Below, one piece after another: positions 33,383-42,446 of a stretch of DNA of 64,000 nucleotides. Source of the DNA: Vescimonas fastidiosa (GTDB lineage Bacteria; Bacillota; Clostridia; Oscillospirales; Oscillospiraceae); NCBI RefSeq assembly GCF_018326305.1, contig NZ_AP023416.1, forward strand, positions 372,001 through 436,000. The letters run 5' to 3'. Both the position numbers and the translations under genes were made by a program. Positions within the stretch are counted from its first letter, which is position 1, and each line of letters opens with the position of its first letter. A model generated the notes under the pieces. The model did no database searches, was not told the origin of the DNA, and worked only from the letters and a program-made list of their open reading frames with translations.

Positions 33383-34669
33383 TCACCGCACCTCCTCGAT
33401 CTCAAATCCCCCGTGCAGCACCAAATAGGTCTGCACCGCCGGGCGCATCAGGTTCCATAGGCCCACACCCTGCAAGCCCTTCTCCGCCGCCAAACGGAAC
33501 TTTGCATAGCTGCTCCGGGCATCCTCAAACCACACCTCATGCGCCCGCCCGTCTGCCGCCGTGTAGCGAAACCACGGTGCCTGGGCCGTCTCGTCGAATT
33601 GGATCTCCGCCCCCTGCCGCCGTGCCAGGTCCAGGGCCTCCTGGGGCGCGACGGATACACCCCGGGTCGCTCCCTGCCTATACGGCAGCGGCCAGTCATA
33701 CCCGTACACCGGCACCCCTAAAAACAGCTTCTTTGCCTCGATTTCTCCCAGCGCATAGTCCACCACCTGCCGCACCTTGTCCAGGGGGGCCACGGCCATA
33801 GGCGGCCCGGCGCTGTAGCCCCATTCATAGGTCATCAGCAGCGCCCCGTTGGCAGCCCGGCCCAGGGCCGCGTAGTCGTGGCTCTCGTACAAAAGCCCCT
33901 TTTGCCCCCGGGAGACTTTCGGGGCCAGGGCCACCTGCACCGTGTAGCCCAGCTTGTTCAGCTCCTGCCGCAGCCGCTCTATAAAGGCTGTGTAGGCCCC
34001 TGCCAGCCCCGGCTGCAGGTATTCAAAGTCCACATCTACGCCGCCGTAGCCCTTTTCCTTCAAAATCTCCTTAATTTGCTCCAGCAGCGCCTCCTGCCGG
34101 TGGCTGCTCTTCAGCAGCACCTCTGCCCGGCTGGACGAAAACCACCCCTCCTCCGTCAGGGACGACAGATGCATCCACGGCAGCACGCCGTACTGCCCCG
34201 CCGCCGCCAGAATCCCCTCATCCCGCAGGGGTACCGGCTCCCCCTCCGGCCCGATGCCGTAGGTAAAGGGGGTCACATAGGTCAGGTACGGCAGCTCCTG
34301 GCGCAGCAGGTCGCCGTTTATGAAGGGGTAGGCGTACCCGTTCACCCCCAGGGGCCCGGCCTTGCCCTCCGCCCGGTAGGAGATCACCAGCTCCTCCCCC
34401 GGCTGCAGTCGCCCCTGTCCCTGTAAGAAGATGTTGTTCTGATAGAGTGCCCGTACCGTGATGCCATACCGCCTTGCGATGGACCAAACCGTGTCCCCCG
34501 GCCGGACGGTGTGGGTCTTTTCTGCCTCCTGCACCACCAGGGTCTGCCCCGGCACCAGGGCCCCGTCCGGCGGCACCTGGTTCTGCCTTTGCAGCAGCCC
34601 GGGGGACACGCCGTACTGTCGGGCAATGGATAAAACCGTCTCTCCCTTTTTCACCACATGAATTTTCAA
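33383..34669 (-). CDS. yaaH: Spore cortex/peptidoglycan hydrolase, LysM-GH18 (YaaH/SleL type)
   Basis: A 428-residue enzyme with two N-terminal LysM peptidoglycan-binding domains (about residues 2-46 and 52-97) and a glycoside-hydrolase-18 domain from about 105. The catalytic DxDxE is GVDVDFEY (D212, D214, E216). This is the architecture of SleL/YaaH N-acetylglucosaminidases that degrade spore cortex during germination. No signal peptide, as for the Bacillus homolog, which is made in the mother cell. A sigma-E-like promoter upstream supports mother-cell expression. Confidence 0.92.
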   Translation of the reverse strand: MKIHVVKKGETVLSIARQYGVSPGLLQRQNQVPPDGALVPGQTLVVQEAEKTHTVRPGDTVWSIARRYGITVRALYQNNIFLQGQGRLQPGEELVISYRAEGKAGPLGVNGYAYPFINGDLLRQELPYLTYVTPFTYGIGPEGEPVPLRDEGILAAAGQYGVLPWMHLSSLTEEGWFSSSRAEVLLKSSHRQEALLEQIKEILKEKGYGGVDVDFEYLQPGLAGAYTAFIERLRQELNKLGYTVQVALAPKVSRGQKGLLYESHDYAALGRAANGALLMTYEWGYSAGPPMAVAPLDKVRQVVDYALGEIEAKKLFLGVPVYGYDWPLPYRQGATRGVSVAPQEALDLARRQGAEIQFDETAQAPWFRYTAADGRAHEVWFEDARSSYAKFRLAAEKGLQGVGLWNLMRPAVQTYLVLHGGFEIEEVR

Positions 34670-34706
34670 TGTTCATCCTCCTCCCGGCTGCTTTGCAGCA
34701 CGCAGC

Positions 34707-34735
34707 AGTATATGCACCCCCCCGCTTAAATAGAC
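34707..34735 (-). promoter_or_regulatory. Candidate sigma-E promoter for the yaaH-like gene
   Basis: Minus strand GTCTATTT (34728-34735), 13-bp spacer, CATATACT (34707-34714), close to the sigma-E pattern gTCATATT-N13-15-CATACAnT. 38 bp before the start codon. Bacillus yaaH is known to be sigma-E dependent. Confidence 0.6.
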
Positions 34736-34796
34736 ACTTCATCCACCTCCCCGGCATACAATGGGTGGAAAATCAATGGGGCAAGGGGGAGCGCAC

Positions 34797-36785
34797 ATGA
34801 AAGAAATCACAGCCGCCCTGGCGGGAAACCCCAATGTGGGCAAATCCACGGTGTTCAACGCCCTCACGGGTCTGCACCAGCACACCGGCAACTGGCCCGG
34901 AAAGACCGTTGCCTCGGCGGAGGGGGGCTTTCGGGTCGGAGACACCGCCGTGCGCCTGGTGGACCTGCCCGGCACCTATTCCCTCAGCGCCGACTCCCCG
35001 GAGGAGGAGATAGCCCGGGACTATCTCCTCTCCGGGGCGGCGGATGTGACCGTGGCCGTGGCCGATGCCACCTGCCTGGCCCGGAACCTGAGCCTGGTGC
35101 TGCAAATTCGGCAGATCACGCCCCGCTTGGTCCTGTGCGTGAATCTTCTGGACGAAGCGGAAAAGGAGGGGGTAGAGACAGACCTCTCCGCCCTGTCTCA
35201 ACGGCTCAACTGCCCGGTCATCGGCACCGCCGCCCGCAGCGGCCGGGGTCTTTCCGCCCTGGCCGCCGCCCTTGTGGAAGAGGCCGCCCGGCCGGAGACT
35301 CCGGACTCCTGGCGTATCGTCTACCCCGAGCCTGTTGAAGCCGCCCTCTCCAAACTCCCCTGTCCCCGGCACCGGGGCCTTTTGCTGCTGTGCGAGGAGG
35401 TGTCGCCCCGGCCCGAGGAGGAGTCCGCTCTGGCCCGGGCCCGGGAGACCTTAGGCTCTCTCACGGGCCGCCCTCTCCGGGATGCCGTCACCGCCGCCCG
35501 GGTCCGCCGGGCCGAAGCCGTGGCCGCCGCCTGCCAGCGCTGGCGCAAGCCGCCCCACCGGCTGGACCGCCGCCTGGATAGGCTCTTTACGGGCCGCCTG
35601 GTGGGCATCCCCGCCATGCTTCTTTTGCTGGGAGCCGTGTTCTATCTCACTATTTGGGGAGCCGCCGCCCCCTCTGCCTTTTTGCAGAAGACGCTCTTTT
35701 CCCTTTTGGAGCCCTTGGGCCGGGGCCTCTCCGCCCTGGGCGCGCCGGAGTGGCTCCGGGGCCTTCTGTGCGACGGGGTCTACCGCACCACCGCCTGGGT
35801 GGTGGCGGTGATGCTGCCGCCCATGGCTATCTTTTTCCCTCTGTTTACCCTTTTGGAGGATGCCGGGTATCTGCCAAGGGTTGCCTTTAATTTAGACGGT
35901 CTTTTCTGCCGCTGCGGAGGCCACGGACGCCAGAGCCTAACCATGTGCATGGGCTTCGGCTGCAACGCCTGCGGCGTCACCGGCTGCCGCATCATCGACT
36001 CTCCCCGGGAGCGGCTCACGGCCCAGCTCACCAATTCCCTCGTGCCCTGCAATGGCCGCTTTCCCACCCTGGTGACCTTGCTGACCCTGTTTTTCCTGGG
36101 AAATACCGCCGGGCCCCTTCGTCGGCTTTTGGGAGCGGGCCTGTTTCTGGCCATCATTGTTTTTTCTGTGCTCGTGACCCTCCTTTCCTCCAAGCTCCTC
36201 TCCCGCACCCTCCTGCGGGGTGAGATCTCCTCCTTCTCTCTGGAGCTGCCCCCCTACCGCCTGCCTCAGGTGGGGCGGGTCCTGGTCCGCTCCCTGCTGG
36301 ATCGGACCCTTTTCGTCCTGGGCCGGGCGGTGACGGTGGCCGTGCCTGCCGGGGCGCTGATTTGGGTGCTGGCCCATCTCACCGTATCGGGCCGGCCTCT
36401 GCTCACCGTCCTGGCCGATTTCCTTCAGCCCCTGGGGGGTCTCATGGGCCTGGACGGTATGGTGCTGCTGGCCTTCCTCCTGGCCTTTCCCGCCAACGAG
36501 ATCATGCTCCCTATTTTGGCCATGGGCTACCTCTCCACCTCCGTCATGGCGGAGGTGGATACCCTCCGGCTGGGGGCTGTCCTCCTTTCCCACGGCTGGT
36601 CGTGGCAGACGGCGGTGTGCGCGGCGGTGCTGTGTCTTTTCCACCTGCCCTGCGGCACCACCTGCCTGACCCTGCTGCGAGAAACCGGCAGCAAAAAGTG
36701 GACCCTGGTGGGGATGCTCCTATCCCTTTTTTGGGGACTTTTCACCTGCTGCCTGCTCCACGGGCTTTTCTGCATCGTTCCGTAG
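34797..36785 (+). CDS. feoB: FeoB-like ferrous iron transporter
   Basis: A 662-residue protein: N-terminal G-domain with GNPNVGKST (G1), VRLVDLPGTYSL (G3) and NLLDEA (G4, NxxD), a helical GDI-like spacer, then a membrane domain with two gate repeats including CMGFGCNACGVTGCR and PCNGRFPTLVTL. FeoB imports Fe2+ under anaerobic conditions. No feoA or feoC-like gene is beside it and there is no obvious Fur box, which is unusual. The ATG at 34797 follows AAGGGGGAG; an ATG 36 bp upstream is less well placed. Confidence 0.9.
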   Translation: MKEITAALAGNPNVGKSTVFNALTGLHQHTGNWPGKTVASAEGGFRVGDTAVRLVDLPGTYSLSADSPEEEIARDYLLSGAADVTVAVADATCLARNLSLVLQIRQITPRLVLCVNLLDEAEKEGVETDLSALSQRLNCPVIGTAARSGRGLSALAAALVEEAARPETPDSWRIVYPEPVEAALSKLPCPRHRGLLLLCEEVSPRPEEESALARARETLGSLTGRPLRDAVTAARVRRAEAVAAACQRWRKPPHRLDRRLDRLFTGRLVGIPAMLLLLGAVFYLTIWGAAAPSAFLQKTLFSLLEPLGRGLSALGAPEWLRGLLCDGVYRTTAWVVAVMLPPMAIFFPLFTLLEDAGYLPRVAFNLDGLFCRCGGHGRQSLTMCMGFGCNACGVTGCRIIDSPRERLTAQLTNSLVPCNGRFPTLVTLLTLFFLGNTAGPLRRLLGAGLFLAIIVFSVLVTLLSSKLLSRTLLRGEISSFSLELPPYRLPQVGRVLVRSLLDRTLFVLGRAVTVAVPAGALIWVLAHLTVSGRPLLTVLADFLQPLGGLMGLDGMVLLAFLLAFPANEIMLPILAMGYLSTSVMAEVDTLRLGAVLLSHGWSWQTAVCAAVLCLFHLPCGTTCLTLLRETGSKKWTLVGMLLSLFWGLFTCCLLHGLFCIVP

Positions 36786-36827
36786 CCGTTACGGCAGGGT
36801 TTTCGTCACCGAAACGGCACCGATGCT

Positions 36828-37721
36828 TCACCAAATCTCCCCAAAAGTCACCACCCCGGCGGAGAAGATCGCCTGCAAGATTTTTCCAAGAAAGTACCGG
36901 CCCAGGCCCAGGTCCGTGTCGCTGAGCACCGCCGCCGTCTGTCCGTGGACGGACAGCCCGCCCCAGCCCAGAAGCGCCGCCGCCCACACAAGATCCCCCG
37001 GCCTTCCCTCCAAGGCGGTGACTCCGGTGGTCAGCTCCGCCAGGCCCAAAAGGACCGGGTGGTTTAGCCCGGTCAGGTCCGTGATCAGGGCTAAAATAAC
37101 AAGGAAAAACACCACGAAGCCGCACAGCTGCACCATCCCCTTCGCCGCCTCCCCCACGGCGCGCACAAAGGCCGCTATGGGCTCAAAAGCCGCGGAATGC
37201 CTGACTTTTTGCCCCGATACCGGGGCTTTTTTTCTGAATAAAATTCCCACCAAAACCGCCGAAAAGGCATGGACGAGATAGAGGTAAATCCCCGTGCGCA
37301 GGCTCCCGAAGCAGCCCACCCCCACGACGCCCAAAATGAATGAGGGTCCTGCATTGTTGCAAAAGGCCAGCAGCCGCTCCGCCTCGTCTTTGGAGAGTCG
37401 GCCCGCCCGATAGAGCTGGCCCACCGTGCGCCCACCCACCGGGTAGCCGCCCAAAAGACCCAGGAAAAAAGCCGAGGCTCCGGCCCCGCCCACCCCGAAA
37501 AGCCGCCGGGTAAGCGGCTCCAGCCGCCGCCCTACCCCGTCGGCAAAGCCCAAAGAAATGAACAGTCCCGACACCACAAAATAGGGAAACAGCGCCGGAA
37601 TCACCGACCGGGCGCAAAGGGTCAGTCCCCGCCGCACCGCCTCCGCCGCCACGGCACTGCGCCACAGCAGCAGCACCATGACGGACACCAAAATCAGAGC
37701 CCACAGTTTTCGTCTTGTCAC
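36828..37721 (-). CDS. ylbJ: Sporulation integral membrane protein YlbJ-like (nucleoside-recognition/gate domain)
   Basis: A 297-residue membrane protein with about eight helices and the Gate-domain features of YlbJ: SVIPALFPYFVVSGLF near the N-terminus, LLGGYPVGGRTVGQLY and NNAGPSFILGVVG. YlbJ is a sigma-E-dependent protein needed for spore cortex formation in Bacillus. Length is shorter than the about 400 residues typical there, so a relative such as SpmA/YlbJ-type is also possible. It is convergent with feoB, with 42 bp between their stops, and sits among other sporulation genes. Confidence 0.8.
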   Translation of the reverse strand: MTRRKLWALILVSVMVLLLWRSAVAAEAVRRGLTLCARSVIPALFPYFVVSGLFISLGFADGVGRRLEPLTRRLFGVGGAGASAFFLGLLGGYPVGGRTVGQLYRAGRLSKDEAERLLAFCNNAGPSFILGVVGVGCFGSLRTGIYLYLVHAFSAVLVGILFRKKAPVSGQKVRHSAAFEPIAAFVRAVGEAAKGMVQLCGFVVFFLVILALITDLTGLNHPVLLGLAELTTGVTALEGRPGDLVWAAALLGWGGLSVHGQTAAVLSDTDLGLGRYFLGKILQAIFSAGVVTFGEIW

Positions 37722-37839
37722 GGCCTCGCCCCCTTCGGCATCACTCTATGCGCCGGGGCCGCGGGGCTTGCCTGGTTTCGGTTTGTCTATCCCCGGACAG
37801 GCAAGTTTTCTATTCCCGGGGCATAGGATTTGCAAGCGG

Positions 37840-38340
37840 AACGGTGCAGGCGTGCGGGCGGATAGAGTCGTCCGGGCCTACGAATGGGACGGGGTACGGA
37901 TTGCCACAGCCAGTGTGCGCACTGGCTTCGCAATGACACATTACAAGTAGTGCGGTGGGGTGGGCCGATGTAGGCATCGGCCCCTACGGAGGGTTTACCG
38001 ATAGGATTTCGTAGGGGGCGATGCCCACATCGCCCCGCGTCCGTTACAAGGGACGCGGAAGAACGGGCGGGGAAATCGGCGAAGCGCCGCCAGTGGCGGA
38101 TGCAGCGAGGTGATTTCGAGGAAGTGCCCCGATTGGCGGCCGCGATAGTGGCCGGGAATCGGTTGGCACGACGGTGGGCAAGAGAACCCCGCCCCTACGA
38201 AAGCGTTACAAGAGGTGCGGTGAGGTGAGGAATCCCCCAGTCACGGCTTCGCCGTGCCAGCCCCCTTTAGGCAAGGGGGCCGAGGGGACGGGAGATGCGG
38301 GTTGCCACGGCCGGTGTGCGCACCGGCTTGGCAAGGACAG
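37840..38340. repeat. Family C array upstream of yqfC
   Basis: About 500 bp of modules: reverse TGTCATTGCGA unit (37897-37938), GGGCCGATGTAGGCATCGGCCC, GGGGCGATGCCCACATCGCCCC, the 120-bp R7 unit (about 38068-38190, with GATTTCGAGGAAGTGCCCCG), an AATCCCCCAGTCACGG unit and another TGCCACGGCCGGTG unit. About 325 bp from 37979 is nearly identical to 45563-45885. No gene between 37722 and 38364. Confidence 0.85.
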
Positions 38341-38364
38341 TTATAAAATGCAGGAGGTTGGGGT

Positions 38365-38646
38365 ATGCAGAGGCGGAAAATCTCCCAGGTGGGGCAGGAG
38401 GCGGTGGAGCGGCTGGATCTGCCGCCAGAGGTGGCAGCGGGGGTGCCGCAGGTGGAGCTGTACGGAGACAGGCAGCTCTATATGGCCGGGCACCGGGGCG
38501 TCATCGCTTACAGCACGGAGGAGGTGGCCGTGTCCGGAGGGAGCCTTACGGTGCGCATCAAGGGGGAGAATTTGCAGCTGGCGGCTATGACGGACTCGGA
38601 GCTGCGGCTGACGGGACACATTGAGCAAGTGGAGCTGATGAAATAA
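38365..38646 (+). CDS. yqfC: Sporulation protein YqfC
   Basis: A 93-residue protein of the YqfC/YabP-like family: PPEVAAGVPQVELYGDRQLYMAGHRGVIAYS and the final IKGENLQLAAMTDSELRLTGHI are characteristic. In Bacillus the homolog is sigma-E controlled and follows the same order with yqfD, phoH and ybeY. The stop codon abuts the yqfD ATG, indicating translational coupling. GGAGGTTGGGGT precedes the start. Confidence 0.9.
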   Translation: MQRRKISQVGQEAVERLDLPPEVAAGVPQVELYGDRQLYMAGHRGVIAYSTEEVAVSGGSLTVRIKGENLQLAAMTDSELRLTGHIEQVELMK

Positions 38647-39843
38647 ATGTATAAAAAAACCGTCCATTTTTTGCGGGGCAGCGCCTTGGCGGAGGTGCAG
38701 TGCGCCTGCCCGGAGCGGGTGCTGAATCTGTTGGGGAGCCGGGGGGTGGTGTTTTGGGGACTGCGTTGGCAGTCGGAAATTTGCTTTCGGCTGTGGCTTT
38801 TGCTGCCCCAGGTGGAGACCTTGCAGGAGATCGGCGCCGTGGCCGGGGCGGAGGTGACGGTGCTGCGGCGGCGGGGAGCGCCGGTCCTATGGGAACGGTT
38901 TCGCACCCGGTATGTGCTTTTGGCGGGGTTTGCGGCGTTTTGGCTGCTTTTATTCGGGGGAAACCTCTTTATATGGGAATTCCGGGTCAGCGGAAATGAA
39001 ACCGTACCCACGGAGACGGTGCTCCGGGCCCTGGAAAACTACGGCATCACCATCGGCTCTCCGGGACTGCACATCGACCAGGAGGATATGCGCAACCATG
39101 TGCTGCTGGAGGTAGGTGACCTGTCGTGGCTGACGGTGAATGTGAAGGGGTGCGTGGCCCATGTGCAGGTGGTGGAGCGGCAGCGGCCGCCGGAAATTGC
39201 CGAAAAGGACGGGGTGTGGAACATTGTGTCCGCCCGGGACGGCCTGGTGACCCGGGTGCAGGCCCTGGACGGAAAGGCCCTGGTGTCGGCGGGCAGCACC
39301 GTGACGGCGGGGGAGCTGCTGGTGACGGGGGTATATGAATCCCGGGAAGGCAGCACCTACATGACCCACAGCCTGGGCACCGTGGAGGCCCGGACCTGGT
39401 ATGACCTCTCCGTCTCCGTGCCCCTGGCCATTGCGGAAAAGAGCGGGGAGCGGCGGGAAAAGACGGCTATATCCGTGGATATTGGCAAAAAAAGAATAAA
39501 ATTGTGGGGCAGGGGTAGCATAAGCGGCCCGAACTGTGATAAAATAACATATTATCATCCGCTGACCTTGCCGGGGGGACTGCGGCTGCCCATCACCCTG
39601 GTGCGGGAGACTGTGACGGTCTATGCACCGCAGCAGGTGCGGCGCAGCCGGGAGCAGGCCCAGAAGGAGGGGGAGACGCTTCTGGTGCAGCAGCTCCGCC
39701 GGCAGCTCCGGGACACCGGGCGCATTACGGAGACGAAATTCTCCTCAAAAACAGAGGGGGAGAATCTGATCGTACTCATGCAGGCGGAGTGCCTGGAGCA
39801 GATCGGCCTGCCGGTGCAGGTGCAGGCGGAGGAGAGCAACTAA
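38647..39843 (+). CDS. yqfD: Sporulation protein YqfD
   Basis: A 398-residue protein of normal family length: an N-terminal soluble part, one membrane helix at about 88-110 (LLAGFAAFWLLLFGGNLF), then a large extracytoplasmic domain with a Pro-Glu-rich AHVQVVERQRPPEI segment. In Bacillus yqfD is expressed in the mother cell and affects sporulation. Starts right at the yqfC stop. Confidence 0.92.
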   Translation: MYKKTVHFLRGSALAEVQCACPERVLNLLGSRGVVFWGLRWQSEICFRLWLLLPQVETLQEIGAVAGAEVTVLRRRGAPVLWERFRTRYVLLAGFAAFWLLLFGGNLFIWEFRVSGNETVPTETVLRALENYGITIGSPGLHIDQEDMRNHVLLEVGDLSWLTVNVKGCVAHVQVVERQRPPEIAEKDGVWNIVSARDGLVTRVQALDGKALVSAGSTVTAGELLVTGVYESREGSTYMTHSLGTVEARTWYDLSVSVPLAIAEKSGERREKTAISVDIGKKRIKLWGRGSISGPNCDKITYYHPLTLPGGLRLPITLVRETVTVYAPQQVRRSREQAQKEGETLLVQQLRRQLRDTGRITETKFSSKTEGENLIVLMQAECLEQIGLPVQVQAEESN

Positions 39844-39854
39844 GGAGGGAGCGC

Positions 39855-40814
39855 ATGGAACAGCGCATCAGCTTGGAGCGCATGGAGGAGGCTGTCAGCC
39901 TTTTCGGCTCCTTTGACGAAAACATTCGCATTTTGGAAAATGAATTTCATGTGTCCGTGGTAAACCGGGAGGAGCAGCTTATCATCACCGGGGAGCCGGA
40001 GGACACTATGCTGGCGGAAAAGGCCATTGAGGCCCTGCTGCGGCTCATCTCCCGGGGGGAGAATGTGGGCGAGCAGCATGTGCGCTATGTGATCGGCCTG
40101 TGCCGCAGCGGGCAATTAGACCGCATTGACGAGCTGACAAGGGATGTGGTGTGCATCAGCGCCAAGGGCCGCCCCATTAAGCCCAAGACCATCGGCCAGA
40201 AGGACTACATAAAGACCATTCAGGCCTGCCCGGTGACCATCGGCGTGGGGCCGGCGGGCACGGGCAAGACCTATTTGGCCGTGGCGGCGGCGGTGGCGGC
40301 CTTCCGGGAGAAGGAGGTCAGCCGTATTATCCTCACTCGCCCGGCGGTGGAGGCCGGAGAGCGGCTGGGCTTTCTGCCCGGAGATCTGCAGAGCAAGGTG
40401 GACCCCTACCTGCGGCCCCTGTACGACGCCCTGTTTGATATGCTGGGGCCGGAGACCTATCAGAAGTATTTGGAAAAGGGCAACATCGAGGTGGCGCCCC
40501 TGGCCTATATGCGGGGGCGTACCCTGGACGACAGCTTTATCATTCTGGACGAGGCCCAGAATACCAGCCGGGAGCAGATGAAAATGTTCCTGACCAGAAT
40601 GGGCTTCGGGTCCAAGGTGGTCATCACCGGCGATGTGACCCAGATCGACCTGCCCAGCGACAAGCCCAGCGGCCTGAAGGAGGCCATGCGGGTGCTGGAC
40701 GGCGTGGAGGGAGTGGGCATTTGCCGCCTCACCCAAAACGATGTAGTGCGGCACATTATGGTGCAGCGGATCATTGAGGCCTACGCGAGGTTTGAGGAGA
40801 GGAAAAAGAAATGA
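39855..40814 (+). CDS. phoH: PhoH-family ATPase/RNA helicase-like protein
   Basis: A 319-residue protein with an N-terminal KH-like region, Walker A GPAGTGKTYLA (about residue 135-145), IILTRPAVEAGERLGFLPGDL and Walker B FIILDEAQNT. PhoH is linked to RNA metabolism and to YbeY function. AAGGAGG lies just before ATG 39855. It overlaps ybeY by four bases. Confidence 0.93.
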   Translation: MEQRISLERMEEAVSLFGSFDENIRILENEFHVSVVNREEQLIITGEPEDTMLAEKAIEALLRLISRGENVGEQHVRYVIGLCRSGQLDRIDELTRDVVCISAKGRPIKPKTIGQKDYIKTIQACPVTIGVGPAGTGKTYLAVAAAVAAFREKEVSRIILTRPAVEAGERLGFLPGDLQSKVDPYLRPLYDALFDMLGPETYQKYLEKGNIEVAPLAYMRGRTLDDSFIILDEAQNTSREQMKMFLTRMGFGSKVVITGDVTQIDLPSDKPSGLKEAMRVLDGVEGVGICRLTQNDVVRHIMVQRIIEAYARFEERKKK

Positions 40815-41305
40815 GAAAGACCCACTATATACCCGTTACCGCCGATGTGCCCGGGGCGGCGTCGGAGGGGAACTGCGCGCTGATACGCCGAACCATCCGC
40901 ACGGCCCTGGCGGCGGAGGGGATGGCCTTGCCGTGCGAAATTGATGTGCTTTTGACCGGGGACGAGGGCATCTATCAGATCAACCTGGATATGCGCAATG
41001 TGGACAGGCCCACGGATGTGCTGAGCTTCCCGGAGTTTGACCTGAGACCGGGGGAGCTGCCCACAGAGGAGGACGCAGACCCGGGGACGGGACTTATCCC
41101 CCTGGGGGACATGGTTCTGTCCATGGAACGGGTGGCGGCCCAGGCCAAGGAGTACGGCCACTCCAAGCGGCGGGAGCTGGCGTACCTGGTGACCCACTCG
41201 GTGCTGCATCTGCTGGGGTATGACCACCTGGACGAGGGGGCGATGAAAAAGCAGATGCGGGAGCGGGAGGAAGCCATCATGGCCCTGCTGGGGCTGGAAA
41301 GGTAA
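40811..41305 (+). CDS. ybeY: Endoribonuclease YbeY (rRNA maturation)
   Basis: A 164-residue metalloendonuclease needed for 16S rRNA 3' maturation and ribosome quality control. The zinc motif HSVLHLLGYDH is present near residue 130, and NVDRPTDVLSFPEF is conserved. Overlaps phoH by ATGA. The usual next genes in Bacillus (dgkA, cdd) are absent; a repeat array and two other genes come before era. Confidence 0.95.
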   Translation: MRKTHYIPVTADVPGAASEGNCALIRRTIRTALAAEGMALPCEIDVLLTGDEGIYQINLDMRNVDRPTDVLSFPEFDLRPGELPTEEDADPGTGLIPLGDMVLSMERVAAQAKEYGHSKRRELAYLVTHSVLHLLGYDHLDEGAMKKQMREREEAIMALLGLER

Positions 41306-41312
41306 GACGGGG

Positions 41313-41760
41313 GAACGGATTGCCACAGCCAGTGTGCGCACTGGCCTCGCAATGACACATTACAAGGAGTGCGGTACGGCGGGCCGATGTGGGCATCGGC
41401 CCCTACGGAGGGGTTACAAGGAGTGCGATGCGGTGAGGAATCCCCCAGTCACGGCTTCGCCGTGACAGCCCCCTTTAGGCAAGGGGGCCAAGGGGACGGG
41501 GGATGCGGATTGCCACAGCCAGTGTGCGCACTGGCCTCGCAATGACATGGTATTTAAGGGGTGCGGTGTGCGGCGGGACACATAGGTCCCGCCCTACAGC
41601 CGAGCATTTTGTAGGGCAGAGCCCGTGTGCCCTGCCGTGAGTGCGGTACAAGCCCGCCCGGGCGGACAGAGGCGTCCGCCCCTACGGAAGCGCAACAAGA
41701 GGTGCAATGGGCGGGCGACCGCAAGGGTCGCCCCTACGGAGGAGTTTTATACAAAAGATG
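41313..41760. repeat. Family C array between ybeY and the DUF1287 gene
   Basis: About 450 bp: two TGCCACAGCCAGTGTGCGC-type units (41313-41356, 41505-41549), a GGGCCGATGTGGGCATCGGCCC unit, an AATCCCCCAGTCACGG unit, a GGGCAGAGCCCGTGTGCCCTGC unit, a GGGCGGACAGAGGCGTCCGCCC unit and a GGGCGACCGCAAGGGTCGCCC unit. No CDS in 41306-41778. Confidence 0.85.
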
Positions 41761-41778
41761 CGGAGAAAGGGCGGCGGT

Positions 41779-42429
41779 ATGACGAAGAAGAAAGGAATTC
41801 TGCTGGGCTCTCTGGCGGTTTTGGCGCTGGCTTTGATTTATGTGCTGTATCGCTTTAACTATTTGCCGCATCCGAAGTATACTAACGAGAAATTCGGCAT
41901 TGAGACTTACAGCAGCCAAGTGGACCGGGACGGGGACGGAGTGGACGACCAGACGGATATTCTGCAGTCTGTCCGGGCCTATCTTGCCACCCGGCCCAAG
42001 TACAAGAGCAAGTATTACGCCACCGGCTACCCGGACGACGGGTACGGGGTCTGCACGGATGTGGTGGCCTTTGGGCTGCTGGGGGCCGGGTACGACCTGA
42101 TGGAGCTGGTGCATGAGGATGTTTTGGCCCATGGGGACCGCTACAACATTGACCCGGTGGACGCGAACATCGACTTTCGGCGGGTGCGGAATCTCAAGGT
42201 GTTTTTTCAACACACCGCCACGGCGCTGACCACGGACATTTACGACATCGGCCAGTGGCAGGGCGGGGACATTGTGATCTTCGAGAACCACATCGGCATT
42301 GTGTCGGACAAGCGCAACGGCAGGGGCGTGGCCTTTGTGCTGCACAACGGCAGTCCCTTGCAGCTCTTTTACGAGGAGGACATTTTGGAGCACCGGGACG
42401 ACCTGGTGGGGCACTATCGGATGAGCTGA
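41779..42429 (+). CDS. DUF1287 secreted/membrane-anchored protein
   Basis: A 216-residue protein with an N-terminal signal or anchor helix (KGILLGSLAVLALALIYVLY) and a DUF1287 domain: TDILQSVRAYLATRP, GYPDDGYGVCTDVVAFGL and DIVIFENHIGIVSD. The GVCTDVV Cys plus the later His-Ile-Gly-Ile make it look like an NlpC/P60-like fold, so a cell-wall or peptidase role is plausible, but none is established. The upstream frame into the repeat array is not protein-like, so ATG 41779 is used. It precedes the GNAT gene by 17 bp. Confidence 0.82.
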   Translation: MTKKKGILLGSLAVLALALIYVLYRFNYLPHPKYTNEKFGIETYSSQVDRDGDGVDDQTDILQSVRAYLATRPKYKSKYYATGYPDDGYGVCTDVVAFGLLGAGYDLMELVHEDVLAHGDRYNIDPVDANIDFRRVRNLKVFFQHTATALTTDIYDIGQWQGGDIVIFENHIGIVSDKRNGRGVAFVLHNGSPLQLFYEEDILEHRDDLVGHYRMS

Positions 42430-42446
42430 GCGAAGGAGGGATTTAA

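Noticed and set aside
34670..34796. feoA upstream of feoB
   Set aside because: Only 127 bp, holding the divergent yaaH promoter; no frame of FeoA size or pattern.
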